Assembly: GCA_903644035.1 (NCBI GenBank)
Contig: CAHJXG010000237.1
Span: forward strand, 1-8,203
Length of the DNA stretch: 8,203 nt
Reading direction: 5' to 3'
DNA from: Rhodospirillales bacterium
GTDB lineage: Bacteria > Pseudomonadota > Alphaproteobacteria > Acetobacterales > Acetobacteraceae
The notes under the pieces are model-generated. The model did no database searches and was not told the DNA's origin. It worked only from the letters and a program-made list of their open reading frames with translations. Positions within the stretch are counted from its first letter, which is position 1, and each line of letters opens with the position of its first letter. The position numbers and the translations under genes are program-made. Positions 1-6,210 of the stretch are shown here, one piece after another.

Positions 1-932
1 TGGGTGTGGAAGCTCCTGATGGTCTGCAGGCCCCAAGCCTGGCCCTTCCTGCGTTCCGCCTCCGTCCAGGTGATCGGCTTCCAGTCCGGCGCCAGCACCA
101 GGCGCGCGCCGGCGTTGGCCAGCTCCACCCGGTTGCCGCCGGGTTCATAGACATAGAGGAAGAAGGTCTGCTGGACCGCGTGCTTGTGCGGCCCGGTCTC
201 GATGAACACCCCGTGCTCCAGGAACACGTCGGCCGCGCGCAGGATCTCCTCGCGGCTGTCCAGCGCGAAGGTGACGTGATGGAACCGGCCGCGCACGCCG
301 TGCGCCTCGCGGGTGTAGGCGAAGTCGTAGCTCTTGTTGGTCGCAGTCAGCCACATGCCGGCCTCCGTCCCGTCGTCCAGCACGATCTGCTCGGTCAGGC
401 GGAAGCCCAGGTACTGCTCGAAGAACTCGCGGTTGGCGCTCACGTCGGCGCAGAGGCCGTTGAAGTGGTCGAGCCTGCGGACACTGACGCCGCGGGCCGG
501 GAAGCGCTGCGCCTGGTTCTTGAGCGCGGGGCGCAGCGCGGGGGGCGCCTCGTACCACTCCGTCTCGTAGTAGAGTTCCAACATGTGCCCGTCCGGGTCG
601 CGGAACCGGTATGCCGGGCCGTGGCCCAGCTCCTCGTGCCAGCCCTCGGCCAGCCCCGATTGTTCCAGGGCGGCGACCCGCCGGGCCAGGGCCTGCGGGC
701 TGCGCGCGCGGAACGCGGCGTGGCCGAGGCCCGACGTGTGCGACCCCGTCAGCTGGAGGGAATACCGCTCGTAGTCGTCCCAGCCGCGGAGGAACACGGA
801 GTCGCCCCGGCGCCCGCTCTCCGTCATCCCCAGGACATCCACGAAGAAGCGCAGCGACTCCTCGGGCTTGGGCGTCAGCAGCTCGACATGGCCGAGATGG
901 GCCACATCCATGCAGGGTTCATCATGCACCAT
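1..932 (-). CDS. Catechol 2,3-dioxygenase-like type I extradiol dioxygenase (VOC fold), 3' end beyond window
   Basis: The product is a two-domain vicinal-oxygen-chelate protein; 310 residues are visible and the stop lies beyond position 1. The N-terminal domain (about residues 10-125) opens with AHLGHVELLTPKPEESLRFF, and the C-terminal catalytic domain starts near 152. Hand alignment with Pseudomonas XylE places the Fe(II) ligands at His156 (LDHFNG), His219 (RFHHVTF) and Glu270 (NRVEL). His251 and Tyr260 match XylE His246 and Tyr255. The position of the acid-base His199 is Tyr202 (NKSYDFAY), which is unusual. The family cleaves catechols next to the hydroxyl pair (meta cleavage) in the cytoplasm; the actual substrate is unknown. 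The ATG at 932 is favoured over Met8 because AGGAGG sits 6 nt upstream. It lies 26 nt after the permease gene and is probably co-transcribed with it. The family is clear, but the exact substrate and activity are not. Confidence 0.9.
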   Translation of the reverse strand, partial: MVHDEPCMDVAHLGHVELLTPKPEESLRFFVDVLGMTESGRRGDSVFLRGWDDYERYSLQLTGSHTSGLGHAAFRARSPQALARRVAALEQSGLAEGWHEELGHGPAYRFRDPDGHMLELYYETEWYEAPPALRPALKNQAQRFPARGVSVRRLDHFNGLCADVSANREFFEQYLGFRLTEQIVLDDGTEAGMWLTATNKSYDFAYTREAHGVRGRFHHVTFALDSREEILRAADVFLEHGVFIETGPHKHAVQQTFFLYVYEPGGNRVELANAGARLVLAPDWKPITWTEAERRKGQAWGLQTIRSFHT

Positions 933-938
933 GGTCGT

Positions 939-944
939 CCTCCT
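939..944 (-). promoter_or_regulatory. Shine-Dalgarno site of the dioxygenase gene
   Basis: AGGAGG on the minus strand lies 6 nt before the ATG at 932, inside the 26-nt gap after the permease stop codon. It fixes the start of the dioxygenase and suggests efficient translation of the second gene of the pair. Confidence 0.75.
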
Positions 945-958
945 GCTGGCGGGCCGGG

Positions 959-2320
959 TCAGTGCACGGCCGCTGGCGAGCTGGCCCCGGCGCGGCCAAC
1001 ATGCGTGGACATGATGGCGGCCGCGGCGCAGACGGCCGGCACCGCCAGCACGGCGAGGATCGCGCCGAAGCCCCAGCCAAGCCCCAGGAGCGCGCCGCCG
1101 ATGGCCGAGCCGAGGATGCTGCCAAAGCGCCCGATCCCCAGCATCCAGCTGACGCCCGTCGCCCGTGCCATCGTCGGGTAGCAGCCCGGCGCATAGGCGT
1201 TCAGCCCGGTCTGCGCGCCGCTCATGCAGAACCCGGCGGAGAACACCAGCGCGGCCAGTCCCGGCGACAGCACGCCCACCAGCGACAGGGCCAGCACGCA
1301 CAGGCCGCCGCACAGGTAGGCCGCGCCGATCACGAAGGCCGGCCGCACGCGGTCCATCGTCCAGCCGACGGCGATGGCGCCCACGGTGCCGCCGATCTGG
1401 AACATCGCCGTCACGTTCGCGGCCGTGGAGATGGACAGGCCGGCATCCTTCATGATGGTCGGCAGCCATCCGGTCAGCAGATAGATGACCAGCAGGCCCA
1501 TGAAGTAGGTGACCCAGAGCGACACGGTGGTCGCCCCGTAGCCGCGCGCGAAGATGATGCCGATGGGCTTGCGGCTCGGCAGCGGCGGCTCGGCCGTGAC
1601 GAAGACCTCGCCGCCGCCGAAGCGGTGGGCCGTCACGCGGCTCAGGACCGCGGCGATCCTGGAGGACGCCGCCCCGCGCAGGGCCAGCAGCCGCGCGGAC
1701 TCCGGCAGGAACACGAGCAGCAGCGGCACCAGGGCCAGCGGCACCAGGCCGCCGAGCACCATCACGGAGCGCCAGCCATAGGCCGGGATCAGCGACGCCG
1801 CGGCGAAGCCGATGGCCGCCGAACCCAGGTTGAACCCGGTGAACATGACGGTGATCATCAGCGACCGCCGACGCTGCGGCACGTATTCCGAGAGCAGCGT
1901 CGTGGCGTTCGGCATCGCGGCGCCCATGCCCATGCCGGCCAGCAGGCGCAGGACGGCCATCTCGGCTGGCGAGGTTGCATAGGCGGCCAGGAGCGTCAGT
2001 GCCCCGAACAGCAGGATGGACGCGATCAGGACGGGCTTGCGCCCGAACCGGTCCGAGGACGGCCCGGCGACCAGCGCCCCGATCACCAGGCCGAACGGGG
2101 CGGCGCTCAGCACCAGGCCGAAGGCCGGCCGCGAGATGTCCCATTCCTGCAGGATGGACGGGGTGACGAAGCCCATGATGGCCACGTCCATGCCGTCGGC
2201 GGCGACGACCAGGAAGCACATGGCGACCAGGAACCACTGGAACGCCGAGATCGGCCGGGAGTCGATGAAAGCCTTGATGTCCACGGTCGCGGACGGTCCT
2301 GCGCCTGACATGGCGGGCAT
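959..2320 (-). CDS. MFS transporter, aromatic acid:H+ symporter (PcaK/BenK-like)
   Basis: This is a 453-residue inner-membrane permease of the major facilitator superfamily, the usual length for 12-helix members. The first helix carries ADGMDVAIMGF (residues 41-51), the D-G-x-D signature of the aromatic acid:H+ symporter family that includes PcaK and BenK. The loop between helices 2 and 3 has GPSSDRFGRKP (86-96), the classic MFS motif, and FLPESARLL (204-212) precedes the central cytoplasmic loop. Such proteins import benzoate-type or hydroxybenzoate-type acids using the proton gradient. The start at 2320 is supported by GGGAGGA 8 nt upstream; Met4 is an alternative. It sits between a LysR gene (56 nt upstream) and a ring-cleavage dioxygenase (26 nt downstream), so it most likely brings in the precursor of the dioxygenase substrate. 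The transporter family is secure, the ligand is not. Confidence 0.92.
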   Translation of the reverse strand: MPAMSGAGPSATVDIKAFIDSRPISAFQWFLVAMCFLVVAADGMDVAIMGFVTPSILQEWDISRPAFGLVLSAAPFGLVIGALVAGPSSDRFGRKPVLIASILLFGALTLLAAYATSPAEMAVLRLLAGMGMGAAMPNATTLLSEYVPQRRRSLMITVMFTGFNLGSAAIGFAAASLIPAYGWRSVMVLGGLVPLALVPLLLVFLPESARLLALRGAASSRIAAVLSRVTAHRFGGGEVFVTAEPPLPSRKPIGIIFARGYGATTVSLWVTYFMGLLVIYLLTGWLPTIMKDAGLSISTAANVTAMFQIGGTVGAIAVGWTMDRVRPAFVIGAAYLCGGLCVLALSLVGVLSPGLAALVFSAGFCMSGAQTGLNAYAPGCYPTMARATGVSWMLGIGRFGSILGSAIGGALLGLGWGFGAILAVLAVPAVCAAAAIMSTHVGRAGASSPAAVH

Positions 2321-2328
2321 CGGGCGGT

Positions 2329-2335
2329 TCCTCCC
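2329..2335 (-). promoter_or_regulatory. Shine-Dalgarno site of the MFS gene
   Basis: GGGAGGA on the minus strand ends 8 nt before the ATG at 2320. It supports that start over the in-frame ATG three codons later. The 56-nt gap between the lysR stop and this gene shows no clear promoter or hairpin terminator by eye, so read-through from lysR is plausible. Confidence 0.7.
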
Positions 2336-2376
2336 TGCAATGGCCGTTGGTTCGGCGCCTGCGTTGGTGGCCTGTC

Positions 2377-3384
2377 CTACCCCCGCGCGACCCTGCCCGT
2401 CGTATCGTCTTTCTCGTCCTGGCTATCGCCGTTGGTTATAGGTGATGCGATGCCGCGGTCCGTGATCTCGGCCACGTAGACGCGAAGGCCGGCCGCGAAC
2501 GCCTGGCCTGCCCCCGACAGCGCACGCCCCCGCAACTGGATCAGCCCGGCCGGCCGGTCCGGCGCCGGAATGGGCAGCGGCACCACGCGCAGCGTGCCCC
2601 TCAGCAGGTCCCCGACCATCATCAGGCGCGGCATGACCGAGAGCATGTCGGTGCCGTGCAGCATCTCGCGGATGAAGCCGTAGGAGCTGGAGCGCAGGGC
2701 CGCGGCCGGGTCGATCCCGAGCAGGGCCAGCAGGTGCTCGATCTCCTGACCGACGCGCTGGGTGATGGTGGGCAAGGCGAGATCGTGGCGGCGCAGCGCG
2801 TCCACCGTCACCGCCTGGGAGAAGATCGGGTGCCCGGCCCGGGCCAGGATGGAGATCGGCTCGGTCCACAGCGGCTCCCGCTCGTAGCCGTCCGGCACGG
2901 CCGGCTCATACAGCCGCCCCACGATCAATTCGATCTCACCGGACGCAAGAAGCGGCTGCAGCTCCTCCAAGCGCCCCTGCTGCAGCCGCATCTTGATCCT
3001 CGGATGAGCGGCCTTGAGCCGTGTCAGCACCCCAGGCAGCACACCCGCGGCCGCCACGGGAAGCGCCCCGATGGCCAGGGTTCCGCCCCCGAGGCTGGAC
3101 ATCTCGTCAAGCTCCTCGTCCAGCCGGCGCAACTCGGCGAGGATGCGCCGGGCCGAGCGCACGAACACCGTGCCGGCCTCGGTCGGGCGCACGCCGCGCG
3201 GGTGCCGGTCGAACAGCCGGAGCTGCAGGATGTCCTCGGCCTCGTGCAGGCTCTTGGTCAGGGCGGGCTGGCTCGCACCGAGGGCGGCAGAGGCTTTCAG
3301 CAGGCTGCCATGCCTCTCCATGGCATCGACGGCCCGCAGGTGCTGAAGGCGAAGCTTCTGGTCAAGGTAGCGCCTTGCCGTCAC
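2377..3384 (-). CDS. LysR family transcriptional regulator
   Basis: This is a 335-residue DNA-binding regulator. A LysR-type winged helix-turn-helix lies near residues 12-70: LRLQHLRAVDAMERHGSLLKA leads into ASQPALTKSLHEAEDIL, followed by LFDRHPRGVRPTEAG. The effector-binding domain runs from about 95 to 310. The final ~25 residues are a charged tail (GDSQDEKDDTTGR) beyond the usual family end. The order of helices and the LRHL-type N-terminus resemble regulators such as PcaQ and GbpR, but the specific match is uncertain. The only in-frame start before the domain is a GTG at 3384, with no convincing Shine-Dalgarno site. It reads in the same direction as the permease and dioxygenase genes rather than divergent from them, which is less common for LysR regulators. 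I infer that it controls this unit in response to an aromatic acid or its product, possibly with autoregulation. Confidence 0.92.
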   Translation of the reverse strand: MTARRYLDQKLRLQHLRAVDAMERHGSLLKASAALGASQPALTKSLHEAEDILQLRLFDRHPRGVRPTEAGTVFVRSARRILAELRRLDEELDEMSSLGGGTLAIGALPVAAAGVLPGVLTRLKAAHPRIKMRLQQGRLEELQPLLASGEIELIVGRLYEPAVPDGYEREPLWTEPISILARAGHPIFSQAVTVDALRRHDLALPTITQRVGQEIEHLLALLGIDPAAALRSSSYGFIREMLHGTDMLSVMPRLMMVGDLLRGTLRVVPLPIPAPDRPAGLIQLRGRALSGAGQAFAAGLRVYVAEITDRGIASPITNGDSQDEKDDTTGRVARG

Positions 3385-3423
3385 GCCCAGGCGATCCCGT
3401 GGAGGTTGGTGCGACGTGCCGGG

Positions 3424-3447
3424 ATGGTTTCAGCCATTCGGAACCGT
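3424..3447. promoter_or_regulatory. Imperfect inverted repeat in the lysR/GGDEF-EAL divergent region
   Basis: The half-sites ATGGTTTC (3424-3431) and GGAACCGT (3440-3447) form an inverted repeat with 6 of 8 pairs matching and an 8-nt spacer. Its centre is about 51 bp upstream of the lysR GTG start, a position suited to a LysR-type autoregulatory site. It would also lie upstream of the divergent GGDEF-EAL gene. No strong sigma70 promoter could be picked on either strand here, and binding is inferred only from symmetry and position. Confidence 0.35.
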
Positions 3448-3589
3448 GCTGCATCTTCGACCGCCAGCGCAAGCTGATGCCAAAGGAGTGAAGGCGCGGC
3501 CTGATCAAGGTGGAGAGCGATGCTTTTTCGTAACGTTCAGGCGGCGCCCTGCTGTACACGGAGATCGGGATTCGATCGGGGAAATCGGC

Positions 3590-3594
3590 GGGGA
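3590..3594 (+). promoter_or_regulatory. Probable Shine-Dalgarno site of the GGDEF-EAL gene
   Basis: GGGGA lies 7 nt before the GTG at 3602. The in-frame alternatives at 3416, 3488 and 3620 have no comparably placed site. It therefore argues for a 536-residue product rather than the 598-residue open frame. Confidence 0.5.
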
Positions 3595-3601
3595 AGATCA
3601 C

Positions 3602-5212
3602 GTGCATCGCACCTCCATAGTGGCTCGAACAAGGATCTGGCTGTCCCTCAACAAGGAAAAGCTCATCGACGGCCTCGTCCTTTTCATCGTTGTCGTGTCG
3701 GCCCTCATCTATGTCCGCCACTTCGAGTTGTTCTCCCATGCGCTGGCCGCGCCCACCGTTGATCAAACGATTAACCTCAACGAGGCCCTCGCCGTTCTCG
3801 CGTTGTTTTGCAGCGGCTTGATGGTGTTCTCGTATCGCCGCCTTCTGGAAGCCCGCAGGGAGAACCGGCGCCGCATCGTCGCTGAGCGGGAAGCGAGAAC
3901 GCTGGCGTTCAACGACGTGCTGACCGGCCTGCCGAACCGCAGGCACTTCGACGAGGCGCTCAAGGCCGCGACCGAGCTGCCGCCCGGCGCCGATGCCAGC
4001 CACACGCTCCTGCTGATGGATCTGAACGGCTTCAAGCGGGTCAACGACGTCTACGGGCACGCCGCGGGCGACGAGGTTCTGATCCACGTCGGGGCACGAT
4101 TGAACCGTGCCATGCGCGACGGTGATCTGGTCGCTCGTCTCGGTGGAGACGAGTTCGCCGTCCTGTCCCTCCAGGTCCATGGCGGCGAGGCGGCCATGAG
4201 CCTGGCGCTGCGCGTCATGCAGGCCTTCGAAACCCCGATCACGGCGGGCGGCGCGGAGCACAGGCTCGGGGTGGCGCTCGGCATCAGCCTGATGCCGCAG
4301 GACGGCAGCGACCCGGACGAGCTGATGCGCAAGGCCGACATCGCGCTGTATCGCGCCAAGTCGGAGAAGGCTCTCGCCCCATCGGCGGTGCGCTTCTTCG
4401 AGGCGGGGATGGACGCCCACATCCGCGAGCGCGACATCCTTGAACGTGAGCTTCGGCTGGCCATCGACCGGAACGAGATCCAGTCCTTCTATCAGCCGCT
4501 CGTCGACATCGAGCATGGCGGGGTCGTGGGATTCGAGGCGCTCGCACGGTGGACCTCCCCGACCTTGGGACCCGTTTCCCCGTCGCGTTTCATACCCCTC
4601 GCTGAGGACACCGGGCTGATCGGGCTGCTGAGCGAGAAGCTGCTCGAACAGGCCTGTTCGGATGCGGCGGGTTGGCCCGCCTCCGTGCACCTTGCCTTCA
4701 ACGTCTCCGGAGCGCTGCTGCAGAGCGGCACCTTTGCCCAGAACGCAATGGCCATCTTCGCGCGAACGGGGTTCGAGCCCTCGCGCATCGAGCTGGAGAT
4801 CACCGAAACCGCACTCGTCCGGGACCTTGAGGGCGCGCGCCGCGTGCTCGGTCCACTCCGCAGCAGCGGCGTGCGGATCGCCCTGGATGATTTCGGCACC
4901 GGCTATTCCAGCCTCTACCACCTGCGCGCCCTCAAGCCCGACAAGATCAAGATCGACCGCAGCTTCGTGGACGGCATGGAGCACGATGCCGACAGCGCGA
5001 CGATCGTGAAGGCGCTCATCGGGCTTGGGCTTGGGCTGGGCGCGAAGGTCACGGCGGAGGGCGTGGAGACCATGGAGCAGGAGACGATGCTGCGTCAGCA
5101 GGGGTGCGATCAGGGGCAGGGCTACCGGTTCAGCGCTGCCGTCGACGCCGCAGAGGCGCGCAGCCTCCTCTCGACAGCCCGCACAGGGCTGGCCGCGACG
5201 GGAACACCGTGA
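3602..5212 (+). CDS. Membrane-anchored GGDEF-EAL protein (c-di-GMP turnover)
   Basis: This bifunctional candidate makes and/or degrades cyclic di-GMP. Counting from the proposed GTG at 3602 (536 residues), helices at about 24-38 and 62-77 flank a ~20-residue loop, then a charged helix (RRLLEARRENRRRIVAERE) leads into GGDEF. The cyclase motif GGDEF is intact at 181-185, with an RxxD inhibitory site (RDGD, 172-175) five residues before RLGGDEF. The EAL domain retains Gln298, Glu312 (EALARW), Asn367, Glu399, Asp429-Asp430 (DDFGTG), Lys450, Glu486 (EGVET) and Gln506, so phosphodiesterase activity looks possible. No recognised sensory domain is present. The open frame extends to a GTG at 3416, but that stretch has weaker third-position G/C bias and no homology I recognise. 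The gene lies between two catabolic units and is transcribed away from lysR; a functional tie is unproven. Confidence 0.9.
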   Translation: MHRTSIVARTRIWLSLNKEKLIDGLVLFIVVVSALIYVRHFELFSHALAAPTVDQTINLNEALAVLALFCSGLMVFSYRRLLEARRENRRRIVAEREARTLAFNDVLTGLPNRRHFDEALKAATELPPGADASHTLLLMDLNGFKRVNDVYGHAAGDEVLIHVGARLNRAMRDGDLVARLGGDEFAVLSLQVHGGEAAMSLALRVMQAFETPITAGGAEHRLGVALGISLMPQDGSDPDELMRKADIALYRAKSEKALAPSAVRFFEAGMDAHIRERDILERELRLAIDRNEIQSFYQPLVDIEHGGVVGFEALARWTSPTLGPVSPSRFIPLAEDTGLIGLLSEKLLEQACSDAAGWPASVHLAFNVSGALLQSGTFAQNAMAIFARTGFEPSRIELEITETALVRDLEGARRVLGPLRSSGVRIALDDFGTGYSSLYHLRALKPDKIKIDRSFVDGMEHDADSATIVKALIGLGLGLGAKVTAEGVETMEQETMLRQQGCDQGQGYRFSAAVDAAEARSLLSTARTGLAATGTP

Positions 5213-5290
5213 GGCCCCCTGATAGGCGGCATCGCAGATCGCCCATCCTTCCACGCTGCGGACGGGCCACGCGATGACGGGACCGGACAG

Positions 5291-6064
5291 CTAGGCCGGA
5301 TCGGCCTGCTGGAACGGGCTTCCTCCGAGGATGCGGCTCAGGTGGTTCGCCTGGTCCAGGACGACCCGGGCCAGCATGTCCACGTCGGCGTCCTGGAAAC
5401 GGCTGAGCAGGCCGGTGATGCCGAGCGCCCCGGCCAGCCGCTGCCCTGGGCTAAACACGGGGGCGGCGATCGCCGCCGTCTGCGGATCGCGCTCGCCCAG
5501 CGACACCGCGTAGCCGCGGCGGCGGACGGGCGTGTCGCGCCCGTCATCTCCAAAGGCCAGCAGCACGTGGGCGCTGGCGCCGCGGTCGAGCGGAAGCTCG
5601 CTGCCCTCCTCCAGATGGTGGCGGATCAGCCGCGGGGTGTGGTGCCGGTAGAGGCAGATCCGCTTGTCGCCTTCCCGCACGTAGAAGGCGGCGGTCTCGT
5701 TGGTCTCCTCGACGAGCCGCGCCAGCACCGGCCGGACGTAGTCGGTCATCCGGAACGCCTCCCGGTAGAGGATGCCGAGCCGCAGCGGGGTGGGGCCGAG
5801 CCTGAAACGGCCGTTCGCCTCCCGATGCAGGTAGCCGAAGCGCGCGAGCGAGGCGGCGAGCCGCAGCACCGTGCTGGGATACAGGCCGGTCCGCCCCGAG
5901 ATCTCGCTCAGCGACAGCGACGGCTCCCCTGCCGTGAACGCGTCGAGGATCGACAGGGCGCGCTCGACGGCATCGACGCGCTGCTCCGCGGCCGGCCCGG
6001 CGGTACGGGCCGGGCCGGGCGGACGGCCGCGGCGCTTCGGCGCCTCGGGATCGATGGCGGACAT
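5291..6064 (-). CDS. IclR family transcriptional regulator
   Basis: This is a 257-residue regulator. Its N-terminal tail contains KRRGRPPG (residues 10-17), an AT-hook-like core. An IclR winged helix-turn-helix follows at about 30-90 (VERALSILDAF, then LSEISGRTGLYPSTVLRLAASL and GYLHREANGRFRLG), and then a GAF-like effector domain (about 105-250) with the typical AAPVFSPGQRLAGALGITG segment. An upstream in-frame ATG at 6136 would add 24 residues but falls inside an operator-like palindrome. The ATG at 6064 has GGGAGG 6 nt upstream and is preferred. The gene is divergent from the lyase/CoA-transferase operon and convergent with the GGDEF-EAL gene across 78 nt without an obvious hairpin terminator. 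I infer that it controls the divergent operon through the paired palindromes in the shared region. The effector is unknown. Confidence 0.92.
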   Translation of the reverse strand: MSAIDPEAPKRRGRPPGPARTAGPAAEQRVDAVERALSILDAFTAGEPSLSLSEISGRTGLYPSTVLRLAASLARFGYLHREANGRFRLGPTPLRLGILYREAFRMTDYVRPVLARLVEETNETAAFYVREGDKRICLYRHHTPRLIRHHLEEGSELPLDRGASAHVLLAFGDDGRDTPVRRRGYAVSLGERDPQTAAIAAPVFSPGQRLAGALGITGLLSRFQDADVDMLARVVLDQANHLSRILGGSPFQQADPA

Positions 6065-6070
6065 TGCAGG

Positions 6071-6076
6071 CCTCCC
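6071..6076 (-). promoter_or_regulatory. Shine-Dalgarno site deciding the iclR start
   Basis: GGGAGG on the minus strand lies 6 nt before the ATG at 6064. The longer frame beginning at 6136 lacks such a site and would place its start codon within an inverted repeat, so the shorter 257-residue form is favoured. Confidence 0.75.
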
Positions 6077-6099
6077 GGCACGGCGTCGCGACTCAGCTA

Positions 6100-6127
6100 T
6101 TGACAACGGCTTGCAAAGCTTTCTACT
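6100..6127 (+). promoter_or_regulatory. Putative sigma70-type promoter of the lyase/CoA-transferase operon
   Basis: A perfect TTGACA (6100-6105) is followed after 16 nt by TCTACT (6122-6127), which matches four of six bases of TATAAT. Transcription would begin near 6134, inside the first inverted repeat and about 77 nt before the lyase start. The stretch 6091-6170 is about 61% A+T against a background near 30%. The prediction rests on sequence match only. Confidence 0.45.
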
Positions 6128-6130
6128 CGT

Positions 6131-6145
6131 TTCCATAGAGTGGAA
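6131..6145. promoter_or_regulatory. Inverted repeat 1, probable IclR-family operator
   Basis: TTCCA (6131-6135), a 5-nt spacer and TGGAA (6141-6145) form a perfect 15-bp inverted repeat between the divergent iclR and lyase genes. Its geometry matches the second repeat 20 bp downstream. Short palindromes with TTCC/GGAA-type arms are typical of IclR-family operators. It overlaps the predicted transcription start of the lyase operon, a position suited to repression; that role is inferred. Confidence 0.6.
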
Positions 6146-6149
6146 TGCA

Positions 6150-6166
6150 TTTCTGTTCTACAGAAA
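6150..6166. promoter_or_regulatory. Inverted repeat 2, probable IclR-family operator
   Basis: TTTCTGT (6150-6156) and ACAGAAA (6160-6166) form a perfect 7-bp-arm inverted repeat with a 3-nt spacer. Read as TTCTG-N5-CAGAA (6151-6165), it has the same layout as the first repeat, with centres at 6138 and 6158. The 20-bp spacing is close to two helical turns, so two dimers could bind the same DNA face. It lies 45 nt before the lyase start codon. Confidence 0.6.
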
Positions 6167-6197
6167 ATAAAGAGCGCGGTCAACCCGCGATGCCGCT

Positions 6198-6202
6198 GGG
6201 AG
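6198..6202 (+). promoter_or_regulatory. Shine-Dalgarno site deciding the lyase start
   Basis: GGGAG lies 8 nt before the ATG at 6211. The alternative in-frame ATGs at 6145 and 6190 have no good site, and 6145 falls at the edge of the first operator-like repeat. The 318-residue product beginning MSVSTGEID is therefore favoured. Confidence 0.65.
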
Positions 6203-6210
6203 CAAACCGA

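Noticed and set aside
6..1181. 391-codon open frame on the plus strand opposite the dioxygenase
   Set aside because: It is antisense to a clear VOC dioxygenase and the end of the permease gene, with low-complexity Arg/Ala/Gly/Pro-rich content and no domain. Long shadow frames are expected in DNA this GC-rich.
611..2308. 565-codon open frame on the plus strand opposite the MFS gene
   Set aside because: Its composition (Arg, His, Gly, Gln-rich) is that of a mirror of a GC-rich membrane-protein gene, and it has no recognisable domain or Shine-Dalgarno site.
2656..3477. 273-codon plus-strand frame opposite lysR, and the 7098-8126 minus-strand frame opposite the CoA-transferase
   Set aside because: Both are antisense to genes with unmistakable family signatures and have no homology I recognise.
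5025..5045. Short tandem GGGCTT-type repeat
   Set aside because: It encodes the Gly-Leu-Gly-Leu-Gly stretch before the EGVET motif within the EAL domain and is explained by coding sequence.
3362..5254. 630-codon open frame on the minus strand opposite the GGDEF-EAL gene
   Set aside because: The plus-strand GGDEF and EAL motifs are complete over this region. The antisense product shows no domain and would overlap the lysR start.
5213..5290. Possible bidirectional terminator between the convergent GGDEF-EAL and iclR genes
   Set aside because: Only a weak, mismatched GC pairing around 5224-5245 could be drawn and there is no T-run on either strand. A folding calculation would be needed to support it.
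6145..6210. Upstream in-frame starts (6145 and 6190) for the lyase
   Set aside because: 6145 falls at the edge of the first palindrome, neither site has a good Shine-Dalgarno sequence, and the family N-terminus begins naturally near the ATG at 6211.
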